This document shows positions 32,696 through 41,361 of a DNA stretch of 64,000 nt, one piece after another. The notes beneath the pieces were generated by a model, which did no database searches, was not told where the DNA came from, and saw only the letters and a program-made list of their open reading frames with translations. Within the stretch, counting starts at the first letter, position 1. The number at the start of each line of letters is the position of its first letter. Source of the DNA: Actinomycetospora callitridis. Lineage in GTDB: Bacteria; Actinomycetota; Actinomycetes; Mycobacteriales; Pseudonocardiaceae. The stretch is taken from assembly GCF_028737265.1 (NCBI RefSeq), contig NZ_JAQZAK010000008.1, forward strand, positions 62,001 through 126,000. Reading direction: 5' to 3'. A program made the translations under genes and the position numbers.

Positions 32696-33652
32696 ATGCC
32701 TCGTCGTGCCCGCATCGACCCTGCCGCCTTCGCGTCCGTCGGCCTGTTCGGCGTGGCGGCGGTGGCCGACCTGACGGCCCTGGGCATGCCCTCGTCCACG
32801 ATCGCCCGGAGGGTCCACGCCGGTCACGCGCGTCGGGTCCTGCGCGGGGTGGTCAAGGAGGGGCCGGACGAGCCGACGAGGGACCAGCGCGCAGCGGCCG
32901 CGCTCCTGTACGCGGGACCGTCGTCGGTGCTCAGCGGTGGCGAGGCCCTCCGCCGGTACGGGTTGACCGATCCCTCGCCCCGAGGCCGCATCCTCGTGCT
33001 CGTCGACCGGGATCGGCAGCGCACCTCGTCGGCCTTCGTGGAGATCGAGCGGACCGAACGTCTCCCCGCCGCAGTCATGGTCGACGATCTCGCGCTCGCT
33101 CCTCTCGACCGCGCGATCATCGACACCGCCCGTCGACAGGACCGGCGCGACGCCGTGCGCGGCCTCCTCGCGGAGCCCCTCCAGAAGGGGCGGACGACCG
33201 TGGCCCGCCTGGTCGCCGAGCTCGCGGCCGGATCGCAGCGGGGGAGCGCGCTCCCGCGTCAGGTCCTTCTCGAGGAGATGGCGGACGGCGTCCGCTCCGT
33301 GGCGGAGGCCTGGGCACGCGACCTCCACGCCGACAGCGGTCTCCCGCCGGTGCTCTGGAACGCGCGCCTGTACGACCCGTCCGGGACGTACATCGCAGAG
33401 GCCGACGCCTACTTCCCCGACGTCGGGCTCGCCTGGGAGATCGACTCCTACAAGCACCACTTCCTGCTCGCCGACTGGGACGCGACCCTGCGCCGGCGGG
33501 CGAGGATCCAGAGCTTCGGCATCCCGGTCGTCCACACCCGGCCGCGGCGGTTGCTGACGGAGCGGCCCGCGGTCATCGAGGAGCTCTGGGGCTCGTATCG
33601 CCTCGCCGCCGCGCAGCCGTGTCCCGACGTCCGGGTCGTCGCCGCCTCCTGA
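32696..33652 (+). CDS. AbiEi-like winged-helix protein with DUF559/VSR-type nuclease fold
   Basis: 318 residues. The N-terminal part (about 15-100) has the helix-turn-helix layout of type IV antitoxins (AbiEi), with LSGGEALRRYGL. The C-terminal part (about 195-290) has E204, D237 (AEADAYFPDV), E248 and D250 (WEIDSYKHH), as in the restriction-endonuclease-like DUF559 fold. Such stand-alone genes are common in actinobacteria and of unknown function. No AbiEii toxin is adjacent. It is framed by three copies of a 50-bp repeat. A GACGCT six bases before the ATG could be a leaderless -10. Confidence 0.7.
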   Translation: MPRRARIDPAAFASVGLFGVAAVADLTALGMPSSTIARRVHAGHARRVLRGVVKEGPDEPTRDQRAAAALLYAGPSSVLSGGEALRRYGLTDPSPRGRILVLVDRDRQRTSSAFVEIERTERLPAAVMVDDLALAPLDRAIIDTARRQDRRDAVRGLLAEPLQKGRTTVARLVAELAAGSQRGSALPRQVLLEEMADGVRSVAEAWARDLHADSGLPPVLWNARLYDPSGTYIAEADAYFPDVGLAWEIDSYKHHFLLADWDATLRRRARIQSFGIPVVHTRPRRLLTERPAVIEELWGSYRLAAAQPCPDVRVVAAS

Positions 33653-33694
33653 ACCGAGCCCGCGCGCCGTGTGGGTCCGGTCGACGTCGGTCGC

Positions 33695-33744
33695 GCGAGC
33701 GGGGACTTCGCGCGCAGAGAAGCAGCGAACAGCCCGTTCGCTGC
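33695..33744 (+). repeat. 50-bp repeat, right copy A
   Basis: Same unit as 32535-32584 but on the plus strand, with the strong hairpin GCAGCGAAC-AGCCC-GTTCGCTGC intact and the weaker first stem partly degraded. Confidence 0.85.
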
Positions 33745-33778
33745 GAGCGAGGCCCGCCCCTCCGAGCCCCGCCCCCGA

Positions 33779-33828
33779 GCGAACGGGGACTTCGTGCGCA
33801 TAGAAGCAGCGAACAGCGCGTTCGTTGC
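33779..33828 (+). repeat. 50-bp repeat, right copy B
   Basis: Direct repeat of copy A, starting 84 bp further on and in the same orientation. It retains the TTCGTGCGCATAGAAGCAGC core that is also in the left copy. Confidence 0.85.
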
Positions 33829-33845
33829 CGGCCGGAGACGCCGCA

Positions 33846-33877
33846 GCGCGCCCGCCCTCCGAGGAGGACGGGCGCGC
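33846..33877 (-). terminator. Hairpin terminator of the DUF59-amidohydrolase operon
   Basis: GCGCGCCCG (33846-33854) pairs with CGGGCGCGC (33869-33877), and an inner CCTCC/GGAGG stem extends it. It lies 14 bp past the DUF59 stop on the minus strand. Confidence 0.65.
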
Positions 33878-33891
33878 CGGGGTTCGATCCG

Positions 33892-34635
33892 TCAGACGCC
33901 GTAGCGCGCCGCGAGCTGACCGCGGCAGATGCTGGTGTTCGCGTCGACGCCCACCTGGTAGCTGCGCGCCTTGCGCAGGTGCAGGGGCAGGGCCTCGACG
34001 CCGACGGTCGCGCCGGAGGGGTCGACGACCAGGGGGTCGCCGTCGTCGGACGGGATCCCCAGCTCGCGGCGACGCTTCCGCAGCCGCGAGAGGTCGTCGG
34101 AGGCAGGGGCGTCGCCGAGGGTCATGGCCGCGACGTCCTCGGGCGTCGCGCCCTCCCGCATGAGGGGCCGGACGACGAGGTCCGTGCCCGCCATGAGCGC
34201 GCGCTCGGTGAACGTGCGCCGCAGGTCGTCGAGCTCGGAGACGGCCTCGCCGACCTCCGTGCCCGCCATCGAGGACACGAAGCCCGCGCGGGCGGCCACG
34301 CCGGAGTTGATCGCGTCGGAGGCGAAGTGGTCGGCGAGGACCACGTCGGCCCGGGCGACCCCCTCCGCCGCCGACACCGCGTCGTGGGCGTCGGCGACCA
34401 TGAGGAACGCGAAGTTCGGGGCGCAGAAGTAGGTGGGCAGGCGCAGCGACACGTGCGCGACCCCGTCGTCGGACACCGAGCAGGACCCGACGAAGTCCAG
34501 GGAGACGACGTCGGTGTCCAGCTCGGGGTCGCGCACGGTGCGCAGCGCCTCCCACACCCGCGCCGCCGTCCCCGTGGCGGCCGACGCCTCGGCCTCGTTG
34601 GAGGCGGAGGTGCGGGCGTCGGAGAGCACCGTCAT
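33892..34635 (-). CDS. MIP18/DUF59 iron-sulfur assembly-like protein
   Basis: 247 residues. The N-terminal 100 residues form a DUF59 domain (VWEALRTVRDPELDTDVVSLDFVGSC is the typical beginning; the CAPNF Cys follows). The remainder is not recognised and carries a late cysteine in SICRGQL. DUF59 proteins help assemble or insert Fe-S or metal centres. The ATG overlaps the stop of the amidohydrolase (ATGA), so the two proteins are made together. Gene pairs of this kind occur in propane/binuclear-iron monooxygenase clusters, but no monooxygenase is present here. Confidence 0.78.
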   Translation of the reverse strand: MTVLSDARTSASNEAEASAATGTAARVWEALRTVRDPELDTDVVSLDFVGSCSVSDDGVAHVSLRLPTYFCAPNFAFLMVADAHDAVSAAEGVARADVVLADHFASDAINSGVAARAGFVSSMAGTEVGEAVSELDDLRRTFTERALMAGTDLVVRPLMREGATPEDVAAMTLGDAPASDDLSRLRKRRRELGIPSDDGDPLVVDPSGATVGVEALPLHLRKARSYQVGVDANTSICRGQLAARYGV

Positions 34636-35699
34636 GCCTGAGCCACCGCCCGGTCCTCCACCAGCTCGGCGTCGTCCGACGACGCCGGCGCGCTGGTGTC
34701 CGAGGACAGCTGGAACTCGGCCGGCACGTCGATGTCGTAGAGCTTGGCGGCGTTCAGACCGAGGATCTTCTTCTTGCCGTCGACACCGAGGCGGGGGTAG
34801 TCGTCGAAGTCGTGGCCCTCGGGGAAGTCCCAGTCCACGAGGCCCTCGACCTGCCACTGCGGGGTCCAGATGTTGTAGTCCGAGCCGAAGGTCATCTTGT
34901 CCTCGCCGACCCAGAACAGCAGCTCGCCCATGACCTTGGCGAAGAACCGCGGACGGGCGTGCATGAGGCCGCCGGTGACCACCGACAGCCCCGCGTAGAC
35001 GTTGGGCTCCTGCGTCGCCATGAAGCAGAAGTCCTCGATGCGCGGCAGGCCGACGTGCTCGATGATGAAGTTGAGGCCCTGGAAGTCGGTGGCCGCGTGG
35101 TCGACGTCGGAGACGTCGAACGCGTCCTTGTCCAGGGGCCAGATCGTCGGGCCCTTGTGCACGTGGACGTTCTTGATGCCCAGCTCCTGGGCCCGCTCGA
35201 GGAAGCGGTAGCACTCCGGGTCGGAGAGCTTGAAGCCGCGCGAGTCACCGTTCCACTCGGCGGTGTAGAGCTTGACGCCCTTGGGGTGCCACTTCTCGAC
35301 GTCGGCCTCGAACTCGCGCATGCCGGCGTCGCCGTCGCGCGGGTCGAAGCGGCAGTTGACGATGAACTTGTCCGGGTGCTGCTCGACGAGGTGGCCGTTC
35401 TGGGCCGCGGTGTTGAAACCGTCCTTGTACCACTCGCGCAGGTAGGTCGACTGCAGGATCGCGACGTCGACGTGACCCTCCTCGAACTCCTCGCGCATCA
35501 GCTGCTCTTCGGAGACCTTCTGGAACTCCTCGATCGACTGGTGGGTCTCGGCCGGTCCCAGCGACTGGTAGGCGTGGAAGCACTCGATCCAGCCCTTGGC
35601 GTACTGCTCGGCACCCTGGACCCAGTTCTCGGGCGAGGCGTCCCAGAAATGCATGTGGGAGTCGACGACGAAGTACTTCTCACCGTTCTTCTCGTACAC
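34632..35699 (-). CDS. Amidohydrolase-2 family metal-dependent hydrolase
   Basis: 355 residues. The metal-binding start is VVDSHMHFWD, with further His residues in KNVHVHKGPT and IIEHVGLPR and the late Asp in TFGSDYNIW, which is the pattern of PF04909 hydrolases and decarboxylases. The start is a GTG at 35699 with CAGGAGG upstream. The substrate is unknown. Coupling with the DUF59 gene suggests a role in maturing or serving a metalloenzyme encoded elsewhere. Confidence 0.85.
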   Translation of the reverse strand: MYEKNGEKYFVVDSHMHFWDASPENWVQGAEQYAKGWIECFHAYQSLGPAETHQSIEEFQKVSEEQLMREEFEEGHVDVAILQSTYLREWYKDGFNTAAQNGHLVEQHPDKFIVNCRFDPRDGDAGMREFEADVEKWHPKGVKLYTAEWNGDSRGFKLSDPECYRFLERAQELGIKNVHVHKGPTIWPLDKDAFDVSDVDHAATDFQGLNFIIEHVGLPRIEDFCFMATQEPNVYAGLSVVTGGLMHARPRFFAKVMGELLFWVGEDKMTFGSDYNIWTPQWQVEGLVDWDFPEGHDFDDYPRLGVDGKKKILGLNAAKLYDIDVPAEFQLSSDTSAPASSDDAELVEDRAVAQA

Positions 35700-35857
35700 G
35701 GCGACAGCCTCCTGGTGCGCGCGGACGAGAGGTCCGGACGCGAAACGTGGTGGTGGACACGGCGGCCCACATCACACGTCATGGTTCGGGTGCGGGCAAG
35801 GGCACGGATTCCATCCACCGCCGAAACGGACATCGGCGACACCTCCGACGGCCGCGT

Positions 35858-35863
35858 TAGGGT
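35858..35863 (+). promoter_or_regulatory. -10 box of the NAD(P)-binding protein gene, probably leaderless
   Basis: TAGGGT ends six bases before the ATG at 35870. The bases between contain GGGAG, too close to act as a ribosome site, so a leaderless start is favoured. Confidence 0.45.
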
Positions 35864-35869
35864 CGGGAG

Positions 35870-36562
35870 ATGCGCATCGTCATCGCCGGTGGACACGGCA
35901 AGATCGCCCTGCGGCTCGAGCGGCAGGCGGCCGCCCGGGGCCACGCGACGACCGCACTGATCCGTGACCCGGGCCAGGCCGACGACGTCCGCGAGGCGGG
36001 CGCCGACCCCGTGGTCGCCGACCTCGAGGCCATCGACTCCGGCGAGCTCGCGGGCCACCTGACCGGCGCGGACGCCGTCGTCTTCGCCGCGGGCGCCGGC
36101 CCCGGCAGCACCGCCGAGCGCAAGGAGACCGTCGACCGCGACGCCGCCCTGCTCCTCGCCGACGCCGCCGCCGCCGCGGGCGTCCGGCGCTACCTGCTGG
36201 TGTCGGCGATGGGCCTCGACGCGCCGCCCACCGAGGACGAGGACGACTCGATCTGGGGCTACTACCTGCGGGCGAAGAAGGCCGCCGAGGACGCGCTGCG
36301 CGCCCGGGACGACCTCGACCTGACGATCCTTCGGCCCGGCAGGCTCACCGACGACCCGGGCGCCGGCCTGGTGCGTCTCGGGCCGGCGGGCTCCCAGCCG
36401 CCCGTCGGGTACGGCGAGGTGACCCGCGACGACGTCGCCGCCGTCCTCCTCGCGCTGCTCGACGCCCCCGACTCCGCCGGCACCGTGCTCGAGCTCATCG
36501 GCGGCACCGTCCCGCCGGCCCAGGCCGTCGCCGCGCTGGTCGGTGCGAACGCCCCGCGTTGA
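35870..36562 (+). CDS. NAD(P)-binding NmrA/SDR-like protein
   Basis: 230 residues. A Rossmann start MRIVIAGGHGKIALRL and LLVSAMGLDA with YYLRAKKAAEDALR mark an atypical short-chain dehydrogenase of the NAD(P)H-binding type (PF13460). Such proteins may be oxidoreductases or redox sensors; substrate unknown. It is divergent from the amidohydrolase (170 bp between) and convergent with the osmoprotectant binding-protein gene (ten bases between stops). Confidence 0.85.
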   Translation: MRIVIAGGHGKIALRLERQAAARGHATTALIRDPGQADDVREAGADPVVADLEAIDSGELAGHLTGADAVVFAAGAGPGSTAERKETVDRDAALLLADAAAAAGVRRYLLVSAMGLDAPPTEDEDDSIWGYYLRAKKAAEDALRARDDLDLTILRPGRLTDDPGAGLVRLGPAGSQPPVGYGEVTRDDVAAVLLALLDAPDSAGTVLELIGGTVPPAQAVAALVGANAPR

Positions 36563-36572
36563 CCAGGACGAA

Positions 36573-37532
36573 CTAGCCGATCAGCCCCTGCTCCCGCAGG
36601 AACGACCGCGCCACCTCGTCCGGGCTGCGGCCGCCGGCGGAGACCCGCTCGTTGAGCCCGCGCATCACCTGCTCGGTGAGCGTCGGCGCCACCATGCGCC
36701 CGAGCAGGGCCAGGCGGGGGGCGCGGGCCATCACGTCGCTGCGGACGGTCAGCGCCGCGTTGTAGGGCAGGAAGTACCCGCGGTCGTCCACCAGCGTCGA
36801 GAGCCGCAGCGGGTTGAGCCGCCCGTCGGTGGCGAACACCTCGCCGAACGTGCAGGGGTTCTGGGTGGCGACGGCGCCGTAGATCTGATCGATCTCGCGG
36901 GTGTCGAGGGCCCGGTCGCCGAGCGTGATGTCGTAGGTCGCGAGGAGCCCCTGCAGGCCGTCCTCGCGGCCCGTGAACTCCTGGTCGACGCAGAGCGTGG
37001 CTTCGGACGAGCCGGCGCGCACGAGCGTGGCGAAGCCGGAGATGGTGCGCACCCGCAGGCGCTGCGCGACGTCGGTGCGCACGCCGACCGCGTAGGTGTT
37101 GTTGAACGGGGTCGGGTCGAGCCAGGTGATCTGGTTGCCGGCGTCGGCGGCGCGCACGGCGTCGTAGAGGACCCGGGGGTCGGCGATCGTCGACTCCTGG
37201 GAGAGATACGTCCGCCAGGCCGTGCCCGTGTACTCCCAGTACATGTCGATCTGGCCGCTGCTCAGGGCGGCGCGCACGTTGGCCGAGCCCTTCGTGTCGC
37301 ACTTGTCGACGACGGTCGCCCCGGTCGACTGGAGCAGGGCGATCGTCATCTTGCACAGCACGATCTGCTCGGCGAACTCCTTGCCGCCCACCGTCAGCGT
37401 CTGCCCCGTGAGGTCGAGCTCGCGGGCGAGGCTCCCGGGCGGGGTGAGCCGCTCGCTGCTCGAGCAGCCGGCGAGCGCGAGCACCGCGACGAGGGTGGTG
37501 AGCAGGACCAGGGCGGGCCGCAGTCGGGGCAC
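36573..37532 (-). CDS. Osmoprotectant (glycine betaine/choline type) ABC substrate-binding lipoprotein, second copy
   Basis: 319 residues starting at GTG 37532. A signal peptide with lipobox LALAGC is followed by an OpuC-type binding domain (TLTVGGKEFAEQIVLCKMT, GQIDMYWEYTGTAW). It is a clear paralogue of the next binding protein upstream. It follows a strong hairpin, so it is likely expressed less than, or separately from, the main operon. It should feed the same permease pair, possibly with another ligand. Confidence 0.88.
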   Translation of the reverse strand: MPRLRPALVLLTTLVAVLALAGCSSSERLTPPGSLARELDLTGQTLTVGGKEFAEQIVLCKMTIALLQSTGATVVDKCDTKGSANVRAALSSGQIDMYWEYTGTAWRTYLSQESTIADPRVLYDAVRAADAGNQITWLDPTPFNNTYAVGVRTDVAQRLRVRTISGFATLVRAGSSEATLCVDQEFTGREDGLQGLLATYDITLGDRALDTREIDQIYGAVATQNPCTFGEVFATDGRLNPLRLSTLVDDRGYFLPYNAALTVRSDVMARAPRLALLGRMVAPTLTEQVMRGLNERVSAGGRSPDEVARSFLREQGLIG

Positions 37533-37578
37533 GGGTGTGGGGTCCGATCGCGAGGGTGGTCGGGGAGGGGGCGGACGA

Positions 37579-37618
37579 CGACGGCCGGCCGGGGTCGAGG
37601 ACCCGCGGCCGGCCGTCG
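37579..37618 (-). terminator. Strong hairpin between the two binding-protein genes
   Basis: CGACGGCCGGCC (37579-37590) pairs perfectly with GGCCGGCCGTCG (37607-37618), with an inner GGGTC/GACCC stem. It lies after the first binding-protein stop and 47 bp before the second start, so it could terminate or attenuate the operon. Confidence 0.7.
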
Positions 37619-37648
37619 CCGTCACACCGTCAGAAACTCACCAGGGGC

Positions 37649-38671
37649 TCACTGGCCGCCGATGAATCCCTGCTGCTGCAGCCAACGCGTGGCGACCTGC
37701 TGGGGGTCCTGCCCCTGCGAGGACACCTGCCCGTTGAGGTCGAGCATCACCGGGTCGGTCAGACGCGGGGTGATCGCGTCGAACACCCGCTGGACGCTCG
37801 GGTTCCGGTCGAAGACCTCCTTGCGGATGGTCGGCGACGCGTTGTACTTCGGGAAGTAGTTCTTGTCGTCCTGGAGCGTCACCAGGTTCAGGCCGGGGAT
37901 GCGGCCGTCGGTGGTGAAGACCTCGCCGAAGTTGCACGGGTTGCCGTTGGCGGTGGCCTGGTAGATGGCCCCCGTGTCCAGGGTGTTCAGCCCGGGCGGA
38001 CCGGACGGCGGGTTGGTGACGCCGTAGGTCCGGAACAGCCCGGCCAGACCGTCGTCGCGGCCGGCGAACTCGGCCTCGACGCAGGTGGTGGCGGCCGGGT
38101 TGCCGCTGTTGACGAAGTTGCCCCAGTCGGTGAGCGTGCGCAGGTTGTTCTGCTGCCCGAACGCCTGGGTCACCGCGAGGCCGTAGGTGTTGTTGAACGG
38201 CGACGGCGGCAGCCAGACGATCTGGTTCTGCGCGAGGTCGGCGTCACGGACGGCGGCGTACTGCGCCTGCGACTCCGGGATCGGGCTGGCGTTCTTGAGG
38301 TGGGTGATCCAGCCGGTACCGGTGTACTCCCAGTACATGTCGATCTGGCCGCTGGTGAGGGCGGCCCGCGTCGACGCGGTACCGGTGATGTTGCAGCGGT
38401 CGTTGACCGTGGCGCCCACCGACTGCAGCGACGCGATCGTCATCTTGCAGAGCACGAGCTGCTCGTCGAACTCCTTGCCGCCGACCGTGTAGGTCTGGCC
38501 GGCGAGGTTGATGCCGCTGGCCGCGAGGCTGCCGCCCTGCGCCTGGGGCTGGCCCGAGCCCGAGAGGCCGCCGCAGCCGGCGGCCAGCAGGGCCGTGGCG
38601 GCGAGCGTGACCGCACCCGCCCGCCAGCCGGAACGACGACCGGAGCGGTCGCCGCGGAATGTCCACCGCAC
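37649..38671 (-). CDS. Osmoprotectant ABC substrate-binding lipoprotein, first copy
   Basis: 340 residues starting at GTG 38671, eight bases after AAGGAG. The signal peptide ends at lipobox LLAAGC. The mature domain (QTYTVGGKEFDEQLVLCKMT, SGQIDMYWEYTGTGW) is of the OpuCC/ProX-like family that binds quaternary amines through aromatic residues. It lies 80 bp after the second permease gene in the same operon and is probably the main receptor. Confidence 0.9.
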   Translation of the reverse strand: MRWTFRGDRSGRRSGWRAGAVTLAATALLAAGCGGLSGSGQPQAQGGSLAASGINLAGQTYTVGGKEFDEQLVLCKMTIASLQSVGATVNDRCNITGTASTRAALTSGQIDMYWEYTGTGWITHLKNASPIPESQAQYAAVRDADLAQNQIVWLPPSPFNNTYGLAVTQAFGQQNNLRTLTDWGNFVNSGNPAATTCVEAEFAGRDDGLAGLFRTYGVTNPPSGPPGLNTLDTGAIYQATANGNPCNFGEVFTTDGRIPGLNLVTLQDDKNYFPKYNASPTIRKEVFDRNPSVQRVFDAITPRLTDPVMLDLNGQVSSQGQDPQQVATRWLQQQGFIGGQ

Positions 38672-38751
38672 AGTGATCTCCTTATCCTCCGGGGTTGGCC
38701 GGGCCTCGCGTGCGGGGCGGACGGCCGAGAAAACTCTGGGGACCGGGCCGG

Positions 38752-39564
38752 TCAGCCGGACCGGGTGACGACGATCCGCTCGGCGACGCCGGCGAGCCAG
38801 TCGATGAGCAGGGCGACCGTGGCGATGATCGCGCCGGCCACGAGCAGGACGTTGATGCGGTTGAGTCGAAGCGCCTGCTGGACGAGCTCGCCGAGCCCGC
38901 CCGCACCGATGTAGCTGGCCAGGGTCGCCGTCCCGACGTTGAGCACGAGCGCCACGCGCAGCCCGGCCACGATGACCGGGACCGCCAGCGGGACCTCGAC
39001 GCGGAACAGCGTCTGCCGCGACGACATGCCCATGCCGCGGGCCGCCTCGATCAGCGACTGGTCGACCTGCTGCAGACCGATGACCGTGTTGCGGAGCACG
39101 GGCAGCAGGGCGGCCAGCGTCAGACCGATGACCGCGGTGGTGACGCCGAAGTTGAACGCGAACGCCATGAGGAGCAGCACGCCGAACGGCGGCAGGGCCT
39201 GGGCGAACCCGCCGATGGCGAGCACCGGGCCCTGCACCCGGCGGGCGGCCCGCCGGCTGAGCAGGATGCCCAGGGGCACGGCGATGACGAGCACGAGGAT
39301 CGTCGAGAGCGCGGCGAGCCAGAGGTGCTGCCCGAGCAACGAGGCGAGGTTGTCGGGCGCGAGCACGCGCTGCTCGATGGTGTCGAGGTCGCGGGTGCCG
39401 ATGTAGAGGAGCAGAGCGAGCAGCAGCACCACGATGATCCCCGGGAGGATCACCAGGTCGTAGTGCTGCAGCCACAGGGACGCGAAGCGCCCCTGCTTCT
39501 TCTCCTCCTCCAGGACGGCGACGTCGGACTGGGAGTCGACGGTCTCCGTGGTCGCGGTGCTCAT
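38752..39564 (-). CDS. Osmoprotectant ABC permease subunit
   Basis: 270 residues with about six membrane segments. The permease loop is LIEAARGMGMSSRQTLFRVEVPLAVPVI (EAA motif contacting the ATPase). It pairs with the other permease at 40675-41361. ATG 39564 overlaps the ATPase stop (ATGA). Confidence 0.9.
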   Translation of the reverse strand: MSTATTETVDSQSDVAVLEEEKKQGRFASLWLQHYDLVILPGIIVVLLLALLLYIGTRDLDTIEQRVLAPDNLASLLGQHLWLAALSTILVLVIAVPLGILLSRRAARRVQGPVLAIGGFAQALPPFGVLLLMAFAFNFGVTTAVIGLTLAALLPVLRNTVIGLQQVDQSLIEAARGMGMSSRQTLFRVEVPLAVPVIVAGLRVALVLNVGTATLASYIGAGGLGELVQQALRLNRINVLLVAGAIIATVALLIDWLAGVAERIVVTRSG

Positions 39565-40682
39565 GCGTCACCCTTCCGGGTCCGCAGGCCGCCGACGAGG
39601 TCGTTCCAGTGCAGGACGCCCGCGGCGCGGCCCTCCTCGTCGACCACGGCCACCAGCGAGGCCGAGCCGTCGAGCATGACGTCGACGGCGTCGTAGACCG
39701 TGCCGGACAGCGGCACCGTCACCAGCGGGGTGCCCGACGCCTCGGCGCCCGGCAGGTGCCGCCAGGACACCGGCTTGCCGGAGCCGTCGACCTCGGCCAC
39801 CGGGGTGCCGTTCTGGTTGCCCACGGCCCGCTCATCGGTCTCGATGGGGTGCAGCTCGAGGCGGGCGAGGTCCAGGAGGCTCAGCCGCCGGACCGCCGCG
39901 CCGCCGCCGACGAAGTCCGACACGAAGTCGTTCGCCGGGCGGGTCAGGATCGTCTCGGGCTCGTCGTACTGCTCCAGCTTGCCGGTGGCGAACACCGCGA
40001 TCTTGTCGCCGAGCTTCACGGCCTCCTGGAGGTCGTGGGTGACGAAGGCGATGGTCTTGCCGACGGTGCGCTGGATCTCCAGGAACTCGTCCTGGAGGCG
40101 GTCGCGCGTGATCGGGTCGATGGCGCCGAACGGCTCGTCCATGAGCATGACGGGCGGGTCCGCGGCCAGGGCCCGGGCGACACCGACACGCTGCTGCTGG
40201 CCGCCGGAGAGCTGGCGCGGGTAGCGGTCGCGGAACGTCGAGGGCTCGAGCCCGACGAGGTGGAGCAGCTCGTCGGCCCGCTCCCGGATCCGCTGCTTGT
40301 CCCAGCCCAGCATCTTCGGGACCACGCCGATGTTGTCGGCGATGGAGAAGTGCGGGAAGAGACCGCCCTGCTGGATGACGTAGCCGATCTCGCGGCGCAG
40401 GAGGTCGCCGTTGACGTGGGTGACGTCCTTGTCGTTCAGCAGGATGCGGCCCGCGGTCGGCTCGATGAGCCGGTTGATCATCTTCAGCGTCGTCGTCTTG
40501 CCGCAGCCCGAGGGGCCGATGAGCATGACGATCTCGCCCTTGGGGATCCGCATGTCGAGCTGGCTCACCGCGGGCTGGGTGCTGCCCGGGTAGATCTTCT
40601 CGACGCCCTCGAGAACGATCGTGTCGGTCTGTCCGGCGCCGGGCTCCGGGACGGACGTGGTCTGGTCTGCGGTGTCAGACAC
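39561..40682 (-). CDS. Osmoprotectant ABC ATP-binding protein with C-terminal CBS domain
   Basis: 373 residues. Walker A GPSGCGKTT, signature LSGGQQQR, Walker B VMLMDEPFGAID and the switch His in FVTHD are intact. The C-terminal 60 residues (GTVYDAVDVMLDGSASLVAVVDEEG) form a CBS motif, which in OpuA/OpuC-type ATPases responds to ionic strength. It powers uptake of glycine-betaine-like solutes. GTG 40682 lies inside the end of the upstream permease gene (8-bp overlap). Confidence 0.92.
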   Translation of the reverse strand: MSDTADQTTSVPEPGAGQTDTIVLEGVEKIYPGSTQPAVSQLDMRIPKGEIVMLIGPSGCGKTTTLKMINRLIEPTAGRILLNDKDVTHVNGDLLRREIGYVIQQGGLFPHFSIADNIGVVPKMLGWDKQRIRERADELLHLVGLEPSTFRDRYPRQLSGGQQQRVGVARALAADPPVMLMDEPFGAIDPITRDRLQDEFLEIQRTVGKTIAFVTHDLQEAVKLGDKIAVFATGKLEQYDEPETILTRPANDFVSDFVGGGAAVRRLSLLDLARLELHPIETDERAVGNQNGTPVAEVDGSGKPVSWRHLPGAEASGTPLVTVPLSGTVYDAVDVMLDGSASLVAVVDEEGRAAGVLHWNDLVGGLRTRKGDA

Positions 40683-41361
40683 GGATCCCCCTGGGGATGG
40701 TCAGGCGCTGGACGATGGCGAAGAAGATCTCGAAGACGGCGGCGACGACGAGGCACAGCAGCGTGCCGGCGAGCACCTGGTAGAAGGAGTTCGACGCGCC
40801 GATGCGGGAGATCCCGTTGAGGAGCAGGATGCCCAGGCCGGGGCCCTGGACGACGGCGCCGACGACGGCGATCGAGATCGAGATCAGCGTGGTGACGCGG
40901 ATGCCGTTGAGGATGACCGGCCACGCGAGCGGCAGCTGGATCGTGAGCAGCCGCCGCATGCGGCCGTAGCCGAGCCCGCGGGCCGACTCGAGCACGGCCC
41001 GGTCGACGGTGGTCAGGCCGGCCACGGTGTTCCGCAGGACGGTGTAGAGCGTGTAGATGATCAGCACGATGATCGCGGTGGTCACGCCGAGCCCGGTGAT
41101 CGGCAGGAACAGCGCGAACAGCGCCAGCGAGGGCACGGTGAGCAGCGCCGCCGTGAAGACCAGCCCGCCCTCACGCACGCCGGCCGCGAACCAGTCGACC
41201 GAGTAACGGGGCGGGTCCGGCTCGCCGGTGGACACCGCCAGACCCAGGACGACGCTGATCAGCGAACCGACGCCGACCGCGATGAGGACCACCAGGAAGT
41301 GGGCCTGGGTCAGGAAGATGATCTGCTGGGCGTTGCTGGCCAGGTAGTTCAGGAAGTTCAC
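40675..41361 (-). CDS. Osmoprotectant ABC permease subunit
   Basis: 228 residues with five or six membrane segments. LESARGLGYGRMRRLLTIQLPLAWPVIL is its EAA loop. GTG 41361 overlaps the iclR stop (GTGA) and is preceded by GAGAGGAGCG, so it is translated right after the regulator. Confidence 0.9.
   Translation of the reverse strand: MNFLNYLASNAQQIIFLTQAHFLVVLIAVGVGSLISVVLGLAVSTGEPDPPRYSVDWFAAGVREGGLVFTAALLTVPSLALFALFLPITGLGVTTAIIVLIIYTLYTVLRNTVAGLTTVDRAVLESARGLGYGRMRRLLTIQLPLAWPVILNGIRVTTLISISIAVVGAVVQGPGLGILLLNGISRIGASNSFYQVLAGTLLCLVVAAVFEIFFAIVQRLTIPRGIRV

Noticed and set aside
35780..35825. Sigma-54-like GGGCACG-N4-TTCCA upstream of the NAD(P)-binding gene
   Set aside because: Sigma-54 is rare in actinobacteria, the -12 element is imperfect, and a good TAGGGT box lies closer to the gene.
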